From contig NW_019091720.1 of NCBI RefSeq assembly GCF_001949145.1, positions 1-44,375 on the forward strand: a DNA stretch of 44,375 nucleotides. The letters run 5' to 3'. Positions 1 to 12,527 of the stretch are shown here, one piece after another. Made by a program: the position numbers and the translations under genes. Under the pieces are notes generated by a model. That model saw only the letters and a list, made by a program, of their open reading frames with translations. It made no database searches and was not told the DNA's origin. This DNA comes from Acanthaster planci. Its lineage: Eukaryota > Echinodermata > Asteroidea > Valvatida > Acanthasteridae. Position 1 is the stretch's first letter; every line of letters starts with the position of its first letter.

Positions 1-444
1 CAGGGCCCTGTAACGAAAGAACAAAAGACCAGGCTGCTGGGCATTACTGTCATTTTTCACTCTCAAAAGTGGTGATAATCCAACCTTGTTTTGAAACTGT
101 ATACCAGGGGCATTGAGAGCGAGCGGATTACCACCGGGACAAAAGTACTCCACCGCAGCAATGAGCCACACAACACCGCTGCACGCTAATCTGGCCCCTA
201 TTGAAAAGAGGTCAGCAGTGCACTAACCCAGGTTCGTGAACAAAAGACAGTTATACAACACTGCACAATCTGGGCTCTGTTTACAAGGCTTCTGGCCTGG
301 CTGAAATACTCGGGCGTCAATGAAGGTCACCTGTCAACTTAGAGTCAACTTAGATGAATTTTTGAGGGATTTTGAAAACGAAAAAAATGATATTCATGCC
401 GGGCCAGCATCATCAACATTGAAAAATACCCCGGCATGAAGTGG
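1..444 (-). mobile_element. TTAA-target MITE, copy 1 (truncated by window start)
   Basis: This is the right-hand part of a short non-coding element that recurs at least six more times in the window. It ends in ...CCCCGGCATGAAGTGG followed by TTAA (445-448), which matches the inverted terminus of the copy at 39703-40290. The interior shares long blocks with the other copies, including several ACAAAAGAC motifs and the segment around the CTCGGGCGTCAATGAAGGT block. Its other end lies before base 1. The TTAA target and CCACTT terminus fit a piggyBac-type MITE. No coding capacity is apparent. Confidence 0.85.
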
Positions 445-2754
445 TTAATACAGTATGGCCAAAGTTTTGTTACATTATTCGTGCATTTTATTGAGAGGAA
501 TAGGCATTCTTCAATCAAGATTTATCAGGTTTTTTTTTCATTTTGCAAAGTGTGCATGAAAACAATAAACCAGCCATTTTCAAATCATCTCGACCAGAGC
601 TCTTATGTAATGACACAGAGGGCATGAATGCATTCGTGAGAATTCCACCAATGGCCTTTTCATGGTACCACACTTCCTGCCTTGATAATATTTTGATAGC
701 CCAAGATTATTCCAATTCTTACTTGCAGTTTATTTCTTCTGTAGGTCAGTCTCTTGATTTTTTTAGCCTTTATAATAGTCGCCCTTAACGTTAATAGTCC
801 ACATTACTTTGCAGTTATTGGATATATATCAACGTAAAAGTTTTTTAAAGAAATCAGGAAAAAATCGAAAGCTGTTCACCGAGACACCCAATATAACAAT
901 TTCTGACATTGTAGTACTGTTGCTAAGTGATGTGGCTCCAAAATCAGCACCTTGATTGGTTCACGAAAATGTTGGGGCGTTCCAGACATCGCAACTGGCC
1001 AATCTACACCTAGAGCAAGACCCAATACGATATCTTGTTGATGGCCTTTTGTGAAGATTTTGTGGTTTCCTCGATCATCGTTTAGTCTTTCCCCAAGACC
1101 CCAGTGCTAAATGGCAGATCATGCATAATGGGTCCTCTTTATGGCAAGCGTTAAGTCCAGAACCATGGAAGGGTGCTCTACAAAAATAATCACTGAAACC
1201 TGGAACTGAGACTGATATCCTGACAGCTGCGCGCCCACATGAAGTTCCTATGCTTTTTCCTTGGCAATGACCCAAATCTGCTATAAACAACTGTTTGCTG
1301 AATATTGGTTGAACATGTAAAAGGCAAAATGGAGCCCGAAAACTGGTTACACAGTTCTTGTCATGCTCCTCAGTAAATGTTCTTGCTGCAATCAAACCGC
1401 CGAACCGAACCAAAAATCATCGAACATGGCACTTTCAAACCAAGCTTGATTAAAAAAAAGCCAACACACCACGAAAAATAGATAGTGAGTTTGATGAATT
1501 TGACTATGCAAACCTCGGTATATGTGTGTCTTTGGACATTTGATGGCCTTCATCACTTGATTGTTGTAAAACGCACATGGTGAGAATTCACTAATAATTA
1601 GCATAGAAGATGCTACCTACAGCATTTCCATCGCTCAACAATGCTATATTCTCACTACATCCAATTATGGTTATGTACAGTATACTCAGACAACATCATG
1701 TATGTTAATCCCCAAAAGGTTGATTGGGTGCATGTTGATCGTGGTAGGACTCCTGCTCGATCTTTATAAGGCAACCCCAGAGAGAAGCTGATTTTGCCGG
1801 GGGGACCAGCACGCACGCAACCAGATTTTGTGAGCGAGGTGGCCTGTAAACTTGTCTTTTGTTTGGTCCAGTTGTTGTACGTATATGTTGTGATAGCATT
1901 TTCAAGATTCTTAGTAGTTGTTCCACAATGAGCACTGAGCATACAGTGTTTCTTAATACATAAACGTTGGGTAAGGGCAAAACCTGTTATATAAATGTTC
2001 CAAAATTGCAAATAACAAAATGCCATTATCCGTAAATCGCCCCTTTGGCCACGTGCATGTACATGTGGATACGTACATGTGAATACATTTCTGACCGCGA
2101 ACCGAACCAAACCAAACCTTGGCACTCTTTGTTGAGAGGCAGAATCCTTGTATCTGTTTGATTTTAAATCATACAGTCTCCTGCGTTCACATACATGTAC
2201 CCCTGTCCAGCCTACATATGCAAATTTCCTAAGTGCCTATTGCAATTCTCTGAAAAGACTTGATTATGTATTCTGCCCCTTGACCCTCCACAATGCATTG
2301 CTGTCCTGCTGCCATGTTCGTTCTTCTTTTCTCATCGCCTATCATTTATGGACTTGTCTTTTATTTCATTTAAGGAGTTTTGAGTTCCGTGCCTTTTGCG
2401 TTTGTGAATTGACTTGATTTCTGTTTAAGAATAAAGAGTGATTTCTTATAGTACTTATTCTCATATTTCGTATCTCGTAGTTCATATATTTTGTTGTTCT
2501 TTTCTGCCCCTTTTTTTGTGCATCATATACAGGTTTGGATGTAACCTACTGTGATGCATTGTGTTGGGTGTGGCCGTTGAACAGGGCTGGGCAGCCCTTT
2601 GTTCTCTATATGGTGTGTGCTTTCGAATAATAACGGCCCAACGCTATATGGGTCTGGCCGTGGAGCGGAGCTTGGTGGACTGCCCCGCTCCTTTGTAGCA
2701 CGGTTTCCATTATCCAATTAATGGCCTCGGCAAGGAGAGACCCAATAGATTGAA
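445..2754. other. Non-coding stretch, nothing recognised
   Basis: AT-rich sequence with only short, unrelated open frames. No exon, transposase motif or strong repeat was recognised here. Several ACATGTA palindromes occur near 2060-2200. Confidence 0.5.
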
Positions 2755-3050
2755 TAGGCCGGGGTTGAGCGAGCTATGCCGCAACACTACCCCGCTCCTT
2801 TATCTACATGATTGGGTTGAATGAGCTATGCCACAACAATAGCCTGATGATCAATACCAGAATTGATCGGGCTGAGCGAGCGGTACCACAGCACTGCCCT
2901 TGATCACTGATGACTGCTCAGTACACCTACTCACCAGATTGAGCGTGCTGGGCCACAACACTACACTGGGTCATCGACGCCCGCTTCACATATCTACAGA
3001 TCGGGTTGATCGAGCTATGCTGCAACACTACCCTTGATCACAGTAGTGTT
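2755..3050. repeat. Degenerate tandem array, about 5 units of 55-65 bp
   Basis: Five diverged units share the core GGGTTGAGCGAGCTATGCC followed by a run like GCAACACTACCC. They begin near 2762, 2815, 2870, 2938 and 3000, and several units continue into TTGATCA. Spacing varies from 53 to 68 bp, so this is an old minisatellite-like array or a subterminal repeat region of an unidentified element. The segment is more GC-rich than its flanks. Confidence 0.6.
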
Positions 3051-3060
3051 GACCAGAGAA

Positions 3061-5000
3061 TGATGAGCGGTTCCTTTTCTATGTTGCAGGTACTGAGCAT
3101 CGCTACCTACTGCATCCCCGGGTGACCCTGCCTACCGATGACCCTGCCTTCCGATGACCCAGCAGCTCACAGAGTGACGGTCTGCCGTCTGCCCTGGGTC
3201 CCCCCATTCTGCCCACCGGGCGGTGCCCACTCGGAAGCCGGGCCAGTCAACTCCCTCCCAGTGGGCAACAGGTTCTACAGTGGGTTCGACACGCTCCACC
3301 TCTTCTCCCACTGGAGACTCCTGCAATTCAGTGCGGTCCTCAGCCTCCCGTAGCATCGGACGATGCCACCGTTTGGACTGTTATGCCACCGGGGCTTTGT
3401 GACACTTCCGGCCTAAATTGGGACCCTGATCGACCTCCCAGTTTTAATAATGGACCTCATCCTGTTACAACTTTGCTGACAGCTGATACATAACCATCTA
3501 GTTGCATACAGCTGACGACTTCCGCCAACCCATCCACATTTACAGGAGGTGCTTCCCCTCCTGACCTTCTAGGTCTCAGTGATTGGGAAGTCTCTTCAAC
3601 ATCCGGAAGTCCAGGCAACTTCCAGCACGATACATCCTGGCAGTACAACCACTAGGGCAGATCTGTCCTGTTCAATCAGACAATTGTCCTATTGGGCATC
3701 GGGCTCTGTGATTGAACTCAAGACAACCCATATCCTGACTGCCAACATTACAGCTTGATAACATTACGGCTTAATAACATTACAGCTGTTTTGCAGTCAT
3801 GTGCTCTCAGGGAAAGATTATCCCAACTCTGCATTACAACGTGGCTGAGTACTGGACAGTTTACATACTGTATTGTCTTTTTCCACGACAGAGAATGTTT
3901 GGCAGCTGAGGCTCTGCTCCAGGTTCTCTCACCTACAGGCCTGGGCAATACAAAGGTCCCTCCTTTCAGCTGGGAAGGGCTATTTGCCTATGCGCCCACC
4001 CTGCATTCCATGTATTCTACGCCAACAAATAATGGTTTTCTATGTTATGGTGTGCCAGTGGTCGTGCATCTCCAACTTAGACACCTACAACTGCAGTAGA
4101 CGAGTTTCCTATTTGTCCCTACTTATTCAGGACTAGAGTTAGCATTACACAACTACCATTCTCTCGTCAGAGCTATCCACCATTGTTGTCCCTGATGGCT
4201 CCACTCCCTCAAACAACACTGCCCTCAGGTATTTTTTTCTTAGTATATTCATTGAGTGTTCCCCTTCAAGGTAACTCTTTTGTTGTTGGGCCTGTCTCGT
4301 GTCCTTGAGCTCTCCAAAGGTTTTTCCTCCAAGCCTTTCCCTCTAGGCCTCATCATCACCCACCTAGGTGAGGCTGGCCTTTCTACTTCTAGTAACTCTT
4401 TGTTCCCAGGCAGTGGATTACCAACAGTATCCATCACGGATGATTTTATCGAATAGGTAACACCACAGTGTCCATTTCATCCTAGCCTTAGACATCCGCT
4501 CAAAGTTTTGCTCGAATTCATCCCACCAAGACGACATCTTCATCTTGGACATCATCAAGCATTCTAATTCTCCTAATAGCAAAGCGTGCACCCTGTTCCA
4601 TTCTCCAAATGGTATCCGACCAAGACTCAAAGCTGATAGGTACATGTACTATCCCTCTTCTTCCATCATTACTTCAATAAACCTCATTGAGCAGCAATCA
4701 GAGCCACTACTGCTAGTTGGATTTCCTTGGCCATCAAGTTCACCTGTCCCAAATGGTCAACCTTCCCAAATCACAAACCTGGCCAGCCTATCGCAGCACA
4801 TGACGTTATAACAGTACCTACCAACATCCAGCATCCTTGCACTCTGAAAAAGGACAACGAAACGAACATTGTGTTTATCGGTAGACAAACACTGAGCTGT
4901 TTTGGAAACTCTTTTGGTTTGATAAAAAGGAAGTTAAAACATACAGCTGTGTCGTTAAGTACGCAGTTCAAAATTTCTGCAGGACCACTACCCTCGTTCT
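3061..5000. other. Unclassified stretch, partly GC-rich
   Basis: 3100-3660 is GC-rich and has proline/serine-rich open frames on both strands that look like a decayed element-encoded protein, but no family motif is visible. From 3660 to 5000 there are only short frames with no recognised domain. I cannot assign the stretch to a known element. Confidence 0.35.
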
Positions 5001-6639
5001 ACAGTAGAGTGTGACAATATACGCTCACATGCTTTCCCAGCCACATGGAATTTTGCCAGATTCCCCCCAAATAGCGGGCCTCCATTACACGCTTTACATG
5101 TACAAAGCATATGGCTCTTACCGCAATGACTCTTACCCTACAGGTCAAGTTCCCGGCATTGTTGGCAAATGGCAACTTTTTCATCAGCCGTGCACAGCAT
5201 GTATGAACAATGCAATGAGCCAAACATTTTAGACAATGGATGCAGATAGTTTTACTCAAGTTTTCAATGGGCAGTTGTGGACTTTAGTGTTTAGGAGAGA
5301 TATTTTAGTGAGTTACAATGATTTAAGGGTAATTTTGTTAAAACTTTCGGCCTCGTGATGTTGTCAGCCCCAAATTGCACATGTGTGTTAACTGGGTGAA
5401 GATCATCATCCTTGTCAATTTTCAGGCAATTCAGACAAACTTTTCCACAAACATCGATTCAAAATTCATTTTGCACAATTTTTAACCTGTTGCTAGAGGG
5501 CACTAGACAGTTACATGAAGTCATAAGTAAATGATTTGAAGAATACTATACCCCCATCTACTGACATCGTTGAAAAGTAGTACCACTTTTAGATAATAGG
5601 CTCATTTCTGGTTTCGACCAGAAGGAAGGGTCACGTGATTTGACCACACAAGATAAATTGAAAGCCCAGTTTTACTCCACTACTTGCAGCAAACAGAATA
5701 TTGCGGGAGGCTAGGGTTGATTTTATATGGATTTTAATAATATTCAAAATTTAATAATAAATTACTTGATGATGTCATCATAATATAATTATCATAGTAT
5801 CCTTTCTTTGAGGTCTTTGCTTTGTGTAACTTTGATGACATTTAAAGATTGCTGAACAACCAACATGTTGCCTTGAAAACGTGTACAAAAACATATGGGG
5901 AACAATTAAATATTCAAAATTCTATAATAAATCAGGTGATGATGTCATGATGATGCCATGATTCCGCATATACATCTCCAGGTGGTAGTCTAACAAATGC
6001 ATGTATCTGTTTTAATTTCATTACCGCAAGCCATCCAGCTTTTATGGCATTGCATTGTGGAATTTGGGAAAACTGGGCTAAGATTGTGAATATTAATGAG
6101 CTACTTATGCTGGCCAATCAGAATCCGGAATTGAAGTTCATTTGTTCTGCATTGACCAACCACGTAAATTTTTCTACTAAAGTGACTGATGCTTGTAATG
6201 AAAGGTACCTTTTTGTATTGTTCACCAGTGGAGTTCTTCAGAAGTTCGTTTCTGTACAAATTTGTTCTTAAAAATGACTTTGGGCAAGACAACTCACACT
6301 TTGACATAGTCTGATTGTAAAAAATCACAGGATCCAAAAAATCCAAAATTTGCAGGGTGGAACAGGTAGGTCAATGACTATGCTGTATTCCAAATTCTTT
6401 TTAATACTCAACACTCATATTAACTCTTGCATCTAATACATACATGTGTCAAATTACTATGGCTTGTTTTGAAAAGTTATTCACATGTACCAAAGATTGA
6501 GCATTATAATTTTTTGCCCAGTGTTGGATAGTAGCTGGATGCATACATTCATCATGTTCATAGCAAACTCAAGTACACTCGTGTTCCATATTTTTGTGAC
6601 AATGGGTTGGCCAAGATGTGGTGTGGATGGTGGGAGGCT
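5001..6639. other. Non-coding stretch with a direct repeat pair
   Basis: AT-rich sequence without a recognisable gene. Segments 5741-5785 and 5909-5953 are imperfect direct repeats: ATTCAAAATT, then TAATAAAT, then TGATGATGTCATSATRAT. They are about 168 bp apart. A related GATGATGTCATCA motif recurs near 10930 and 11160. Confidence 0.45.
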
Positions 6640-7010
6640 GTTTGGCAGCAGAAGTCAGTTGAAATTTAAGCAAGCTCTCTTTTTTAATTCATTGATATCA
6701 TGAATTGGTTTTTCTCTAAATTAAGAAGTGCTTTGTAAGAAAATCATTTTTGTACAGTGGTTCTGGCTGAAAAACTGATCTCACTCATTTTTAGTTGGTT
6801 GAAGGTTTCAAGCAATCTCCAACTGATTAACCAGATCCAAAATCTGCAGAAACTTTCATCGACCCTCTAAGTCAAAAACTTAAGTTCTGAAAGTAATTTG
6901 TAGTATCTCCTGCACACAAGGGTGACTACTGACCACAGCTTCACTGGAAAATGAGGATTATTGAGCTGCAATCAGATTTAATAATTTTGCTATCTGGAAC
7001 AAGGAAACCT
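6640..7010 (+). repeat. Dispersed repeat family R1, copy 1
   Basis: This segment aligns with 7550-7945 (same strand) and with 29070-29470 (opposite strand). Shared blocks, in order, are a TTTTTAATTC-ATTG block, a CATCGACCC/GTCGATCC block, GTAGTATCTCCTGC, GGGTGACTACTGACCAC and TTGAGCTGCAATCAG. The copies are diverged with many indels. No open frame is conserved among them, so this is a non-coding interspersed repeat of unknown class. Confidence 0.6.
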
Positions 7011-7549
7011 GTGTTAATACATGTAAATCCCAGGCTTCATGCCAATTTGAAAAGCAAGTCCACCTATATTAAAACTACGGTCGTTTTTTACTTTTCAAGT
7101 TTTGGATAAGTTGTTAAAGGATACCTTTGAGTAGTAATGTCTGATATCACATTTTCAGACGAGTGCTAGTGTGAAAGGTAGAATGCTTCTTCACATTCAA
7201 ATTTGTTTTCAGAAAATGTACAGGAGAGGAGTTTCAGCTAGATTTCCGACTCACATTTCCACGTTATCATGGTTTCTTAAAAATCACCAAAAAAAATCGG
7301 AGGGCAGAACGTGTGATTATTAATTAATATGCTGAACTTTTCATATAAGCTCGTGCAACAGATAAATATCACATGGAATTAACTTCTCTGTTGTTGAAAA
7401 CTTTGCCGACCAGAAGCTTAACAAGTATTTTTCCTAGCCTTGGATCATGCACATGTGGCAAACTCAATTACATGTGCCTACCAGATTTGTGTGTGACATT
7501 GTGAGTTTATGTGGAATGATCAGTATCTTTGAGCTATCTTTGAGCTAGC

Positions 7550-7945
7550 ACAGCTGAAAAAGTCGTGTCAAAGTTTACGCAGTTCTCTTTATTTAATTCA
7601 CTGGAATTCTGATTCATGAACTGCCAGTAGATTTCACTACATTATTCCTCATGAGAAAATCAGCTTGTTACGGTGATTCTGGGTGACAGATTTATATTTT
7701 GCTTGATTCCTTTTTATGCACAAAGAAACTATAGAGGCAACCCAGAACTGGTGAAACCGATCCATAACTAGGAAAAGTGTCATTGTCACTTTTGTCAATC
7801 CTATCAGTCCAAATGAAAAATTTTAATTTTGAAAATAATTTTGTAGTATCTCAAACACACAAGGATCGACTACTGACAACAGCTCAACTTCTGGAATTTG
7901 AAAACTATTTGAGCTGCAGTCAGGTTGAACAATTTTTGCAGAGAT
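7550..7945 (+). repeat. Dispersed repeat family R1, copy 2
   Basis: Direct copy of the repeat at 6640-7010, about 0.9 kb downstream. It carries GAAAAAGTCGTGTCAAAG, TTTAATTCACTGGAATTC, AAGTGTCATTGTCACTT, GTAGTATCTC, AAGGATCGACTACTGACAAC and TTGAGCTGCAGTCAGG in the same order as the inverted copy near 29.1-29.5 kb. The 64-residue open frame inside it is not conserved in the other copies. Confidence 0.6.
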
Positions 7946-8174
7946 TAAATGTCATGTACTCTACTGATTAGATACTTTGATATTTTTGTGTATAAAACAC
8001 TGCGTCGACAGTGTGTTGTGTTGGCTATTTATTATGAGCAGTAGGGTATGTTCTTGGTTTGTTTATTCCAAGATTCAATAGACTGTAACTGCAATATTCA
8101 GAAGACAACTACATGTATGTGCACTGATGGTTTCCTGGGTAACCATGGTTTGCTTGATCTCTTTATATATGTAG

Positions 8175-8351
8175 GATGTGCAGGTGCCTGTGTGCCCCCT
8201 CTGTAACAAACCAATACCTGTGAAGCGAGGGGAGCCTCCAGATATTCAAGTATCTCAACATATTGATAGTGACTGTCAATCAGATCCAGCTAAAGAGAAA
8301 AGAAGGGTATTCTCTAACAAATGCTCACTGAAGGGATGCAAACAGAAAGAG
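8175..8351 (+). CDS. ZFAND2: ZFAND2 (AN1-type zinc finger, AIRAP-like), internal exon A
   Basis: A 59-codon exon, phase 0 at both ends, bounded by acceptor TATATATGTAG and donor GAG|GTAAGA. It encodes DVQVPVCPLCNKPIPVKRG, then a HIDSDC segment, SDPAKEKRRVFSNKCS and KGCKQKE. This matches the linker plus the beginning of the second AN1 finger in ZFAND2A/ZFAND2B and C. elegans AIP-1. The C-x2-C and the H-x4-C pair are visible, as are the first two cysteines of the second AN1 finger. Family knowledge: these proteins associate with the 26S proteasome and p97/VCP in proteotoxic stress such as arsenite. The preceding exon with the first AN1 finger is not visible upstream and may lie outside the window. 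The family call is secure; A versus B cannot be resolved. Confidence 0.93.
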
Positions 8352-9724
8352 GTAAGACTTGCACAACTAACAAAAAGTACATGTACTGTAAAAAGTAATT
8401 ACTATATTGTATTGGTAAATGTTCTGACCTCTAGAGTAAGTTTCATGCACCTGTACACAAATAGTTTATTTGTGTGATTCAAGTACACTGTACATGTACC
8501 ATCGACCCCTTCCTGTCTGCTAGCTTACCAACTGTCAGTGGACAGTGTACCAGTACCCCAGAAAATAGAGCGTCCTTTTCAGGATTTCTGTCTAAAGTGT
8601 TTTTTCATGGAACAGTTTATGGACTCCCATACATCAATGACAGATTGCATTAGACGGATCATTAATCCTTTGTATGCTATTAGAAACTCCAGTCACCAAG
8701 TTCGTTCATTCCATCCACACTGTCAGAAACTGTAGCTAGGTGCCTGCATGCATTTTGCATTTGTAGTAAAGAATTCTTGGAATTTATTGATAACTGGCCT
8801 TTATCCAGGAACTTAGTAACAACCAAGATGACCACATTCAGAGTAGACATAGCAACATGTCACACTAATTAGAACACTCAAAAGCACTTGCACAGTCAGT
8901 CTGCACTGCATGTGAAAGCCATTCGGTTTTTTTACTATGTGTGCACAGTTTTTGTGCGTGACCTGTGTTTTTATGAATATCCATGAGCACATGGTCAAAA
9001 TGGTGATTAAATGATAAATTAGCAACTGTACATCAGTCTCAATGACTATTTTACTGCAAGTTACCAGACAAAATATAGGTGGCAAACCTCTCAGAAATTT
9101 TCTCATTTCCATGATGACAATAGGCCTATGCCGGGTACCTGACTGTCGATATCAAAACCCGGTTCCATTTTTCCGGGCCGGGTACCCGTAAAAAAAATGT
9201 AAATAAATTAGGAACAAACATCCATGTATAATATGTCTGTGAAATTTCTTACTGAAGAGCACAATTCCTGAAAAATCACCGTGCGGCTGAAAACCTGAAT
9301 CCCGCAGTTATACATGTACATGGAACTTCAGTTCAGAGATCGACGGCAACGTTTGTTATCCACTCCACCCGTTGTACTGCAGTTGTTTTCTTAGTTCCGG
9401 AATTTTCCTAGTTCAAAAGAGCAAAAGAAACACTAAAATTCATAGGCGAAAGGTCACTCACTACATGTGATTTCAAATAATTCTTCAGATTGGACAATCA
9501 TATAAACCTTTGCCTGTAATGTCTGCTTAATCAAAATTACTTTAAGAGTTTCTGGTTTTTGTTAATTTACCGAAAACTGAAAGCTTTTCCCCCTACTTTC
9601 GGATCGTGCAGCGTTACCACGCAAATTCGTTGTGAACTCAACTACATGGGTGCAGCAGAAATGTATGTGACATAGTGGGTTTGTCAACTGTGCGGCACGG
9701 GGAGGGTACTGTTGATAACTCACT

Positions 9725-9800
9725 GTACAGTTGAAAAGTCAATTCAAGCTTTATGCAATTTCTACTTTTTAATTCATTGGAATTCATATTTTTCATCTAA
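9725..9800 (+). repeat. Dispersed repeat R1, partial copy 3
   Basis: The segment GTTGAAAAGTCAATTCAAGC and the following TTTTTAATTCATTGGAATTC align with 7548-7612 of copy 2. The match weakens on both sides, so only a fragment can be supported. Confidence 0.4.
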
Positions 9801-10799
9801 TTTTGCTTACTGTTTGAGTTAAGAGTATTTTTGTCAAATAAAACAATATGAATGAAAATTGCTTTGGCGGGATTGACGACAAAGCGAGAGCGGACTGTGC
9901 AATATTCCAGCGGTACTGAGACTCCACATGGTGTGCGGTAAGTAGTGATCACACACAAATTGTGCGGTTGATCAGCCTCTATTTATTAGCTGGTAACCAA
10001 AACACTGAATGTGCTCTATTAACCCAAAGAGTCAGAGAACCAGTTTAATTTTGATGCCATAGTCATCGTTTAAAATTCAGTTTCAAAATTACTTTTAAAT
10101 CAAAGCAATATGAATTTCCTCAGTGATTCAGCAGACCTGTAGATGAGGAATTGACCAAAAAAGCAGGAAGGATGTTTTCTGTATATACAAAAGCATTTCA
10201 AATCTGAACATTTTTTCATTTGAAAAAAGGGAAATGTTGACAGTTGCAAATCATAATACAGTCGGCCAGTCAAATGTCACTTGTCGAAGTACTTATACAT
10301 TAAAATCTTGACAATAATGAATTTGAACCTCAGGGGAATGGAGTCATCCTAAAAAAAATTATTAAACTAAACCACTTTATTGTGGTACCTTCGTGTGGCA
10401 AAACTTTTGTATTCTTTAGTCTTTTTTACAAGGTGAAGCGCAGCTATTTTTTTCACTTGGGCTTCCCTGTGTGTGTGGTCACATGACCTTTTGTTTTGCA
10501 GTCACATGACTGCTGCAGTGTCGACGATTCGACTGCTTGAAGGAGACTACAATTTTGCCCCGTTAGCAAGTAGGTTAGTTTCAGTAGCTTGAAAGCCAGG
10601 ATGACAGTTTCAGGTAACGTTGGTTTATCCAACGTGCATACAACTGGTCCCTGTAAGAAAAGAAATTATGCACTTGATGATGATGACTCCTAACCCTATA
10701 TAGACTTCTGATACTTTCAATGCTGTCTGAAGCATTTTGGTGGCCTTTTTTTAAATGAAAAACTTTAGATAAGTGGATATATATAGCCTTTTAACCCGT

Positions 10800-11190
10800 G
10801 ATGCATGTACATGTAGCACTGATCTCATGAAGTACATGTACATGTGAGACTGAAATCAAACCTTGCAATTGCAATTATATCTTGAAAGGGGAAAGCTTTA
10901 GACAAATATTGACCTGATGTGATGATGACGTCATCATGTGACAAGTCATGGGACCATAAAGGTGCACTCTTCAAAGCTCTATACCTCGTGAAGTACGTGC
11001 CCGATTGGGTTCAAACCTTGCAGATAACTAGAAAGGAAAGTGTTATAGATGAAAATTGGCTTCATGTTCTGATGGCCTCGTTAGGTGATATATCCTAGCT
11101 AGCTGATATATAGAAAGGGAAATGGTTTTGACGAAAATTAACCTGATGTGTGAGGATGATGTCATCAGGTAGTAATTCATGTGATATTAA
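10800..11190 (+). repeat. Three diverged tandem units of about 115-145 bp
   Basis: Each unit holds some of the blocks CTCGTGAAGTACRTG, TTCAAACCTTGCA, GAAAGGGAAAG..TTTTAGA, GAAAATTRACCTGATG and GATGATGTCATCA, in the same order. Units start near 10800, 10965 and 11090. The GATGACGTCATC box is a CRE-like palindrome, probably just part of the repeat. Confidence 0.55.
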
Positions 11191-11230
11191 AGGTAAAATG
11201 TTTGAGCACTGTATTTCCTTAATAGCATGT

Positions 11231-11753
11231 CCTTATACACAGAGCCGGGGTGCCCGGTTTTGGACAAAAGAGCTGGTCTGTGTAACAAAAGACTCTTACT
11301 CGGAACAAAGGACCTGCTGCTGGGAATTGCCATAATTTTTTGACTTCCATTTTTCGAAGGTAATTTGGCACTGTTTTTAAACAGTTTACCATTGTTTTGG
11401 GCATGGCGCGCCCGCGGATTTGCACCCGGACAAAAGTGCTCCAGGGCCCTATTGATGAGGGACACACCACCGCTGCTGCCTTAAATCCAGCCGCATACAA
11501 AAAGACGCTACTGGCATTCACCGGAACAAAGGAAATTGTGCAACACCTCACAATTCTAGGTTCTCTTTTACAGGGAAGCAGGCCTAACTGAATACTCGGG
11601 CGTCAATGAAGGTTGCCTGTCAGATTAGAGTAGCCGTCAGACAGTCGTTCGTGTGGGTGTAAACATGAATTTTGAAGAATTCTGAAAATGCAAAATTTTG
11701 AAAATGTGCTGTATGCGTGCACTGCATTTTTCAAACCACCCTGCAGCAAGTGG
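11231..11753 (-). mobile_element. TTAA-target MITE, copy 2 (left end eroded)
   Basis: The interior matches the copy at 27609-28123: the GCCGGGG block, repeated GGACAAAAGAG motifs, a GCTGCTGGGAATTGCC block and a GAATACTCGGGCGTCAATG block. The right end ...CTGCAGCAAGTGG is followed by TTAA (11754-11757). The first 30 or so bases of the left terminus are missing, although a TTAA lies at 11219-11222. It sits in intron 1 of the ZFAND2-like gene. The open frames inside are by-products of the repeat. Confidence 0.75.
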
Positions 11754-12411
11754 TTAAAAAATTCATTTGTTAGGCGGAAACAAAGCTGACATGTGTTAGC
11801 CCTTGTTGTTTTTGTTGGCAAGACGTTTGAACAGTTAAATGGCAAATTCAAATGTCACTATTAAAACTTTAGCAAATTAATCATAAAGTCCCACCCTTAG
11901 AGACCACACCTTAAAAATATCGAAAATTAAGAACCAAAAGAAACTTTACAAATGGAATTCTTAGTAAGTGCTTATTCATGAGATACAAAAATGGTACTTA
12001 GAATTTCTTTTAAGAGAACAATACATCTACATGCAGTACGGCCATCATAATTAATAAAAATTTTAATGTGTATCTACAGTGTACATGTAATATTTCATCA
12101 TTCATGAATGTTTCAGTAAGCATGACAGTAAAATTTACATGATTACAGAATAAGTTACAGCCAAGGTTTGGTAAACCATACCTGACTGATGTACTAAGCA
12201 CAAGAATAATTCCAGTGTGTACGTAGGACTTGAAAGTCCTCATAACAGAGAAGAAGGTTTTTAAAATTTTGGTCATGTGTCCCTCTGTTACCATACTTGT
12301 ATCTGTCCAGTAAGGTTGAGGTGTTAACCCATGTTTTGTCACTTGCACTTAGATTGCAGACTCTATGAAGAATTTCCATGGTCAAATTTGCTTTCCTTTA
12401 ATACCTTTCAG

Positions 12412-12527
12412 CTTGTTCCTGTCCTGTGTTCTTCATGTCAGCGTAACTTTTGTCTTCGTCATAGACACACCGCAGATCATGATTGTAAGGGCTTTCAAGG
12501 AAGTGGTCGTATCATTTCAAAGCAAGG
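12412..12527 (+). CDS. ZFAND2: ZFAND2 (AN1-type zinc finger), internal exon B
   Basis: A 116-nt exon beginning in phase 0 after ACCTTTCAG and ending with two bases of a codon before GTAAGT. It encodes LVPVLCSSCQRNFCLRHRH, then TADHDC and a GFQGSGRIISKQG linker. The C-x2-C, FC, H-x5-H-x-C ligands complete the second AN1 finger begun in exon A, giving C-x4-C...C-x2-C-x4-C-x2-H-x5-H-x-C, the family signature. The phase joins exon A (0) and exon C (needs one base) exactly. Confidence is very high that this is a functional exon and not a processed copy, because introns are retained and no lesion is present. Confidence 0.94.

Larger units (their letters stand above)
8352..12411 (+). other. ZFAND2-like intron 1 (about 4.1 kb)
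   Basis: Intron between two phase-0 exon borders (GTAAGA ... CTTTCAG). It contains a partial R1 repeat near 9725-9800, a three-unit tandem repeat at 10800-11190 and a TTAA-type MITE at 11231-11753. A GGGTACC-rich, hairpin-prone segment lies near 9130-9190. Nothing else was recognised between 8352 and 9720, between 9800 and 10800, or from 11754 to the exon. Confidence 0.8.

Noticed and set aside
11010-11025. GGGTTCAAACC as a Pol III B box (tRNA-derived SINE)
   Set aside because: No A box at the right distance, no tRNA-like fold, and the motif is just one block of a tandem repeat.
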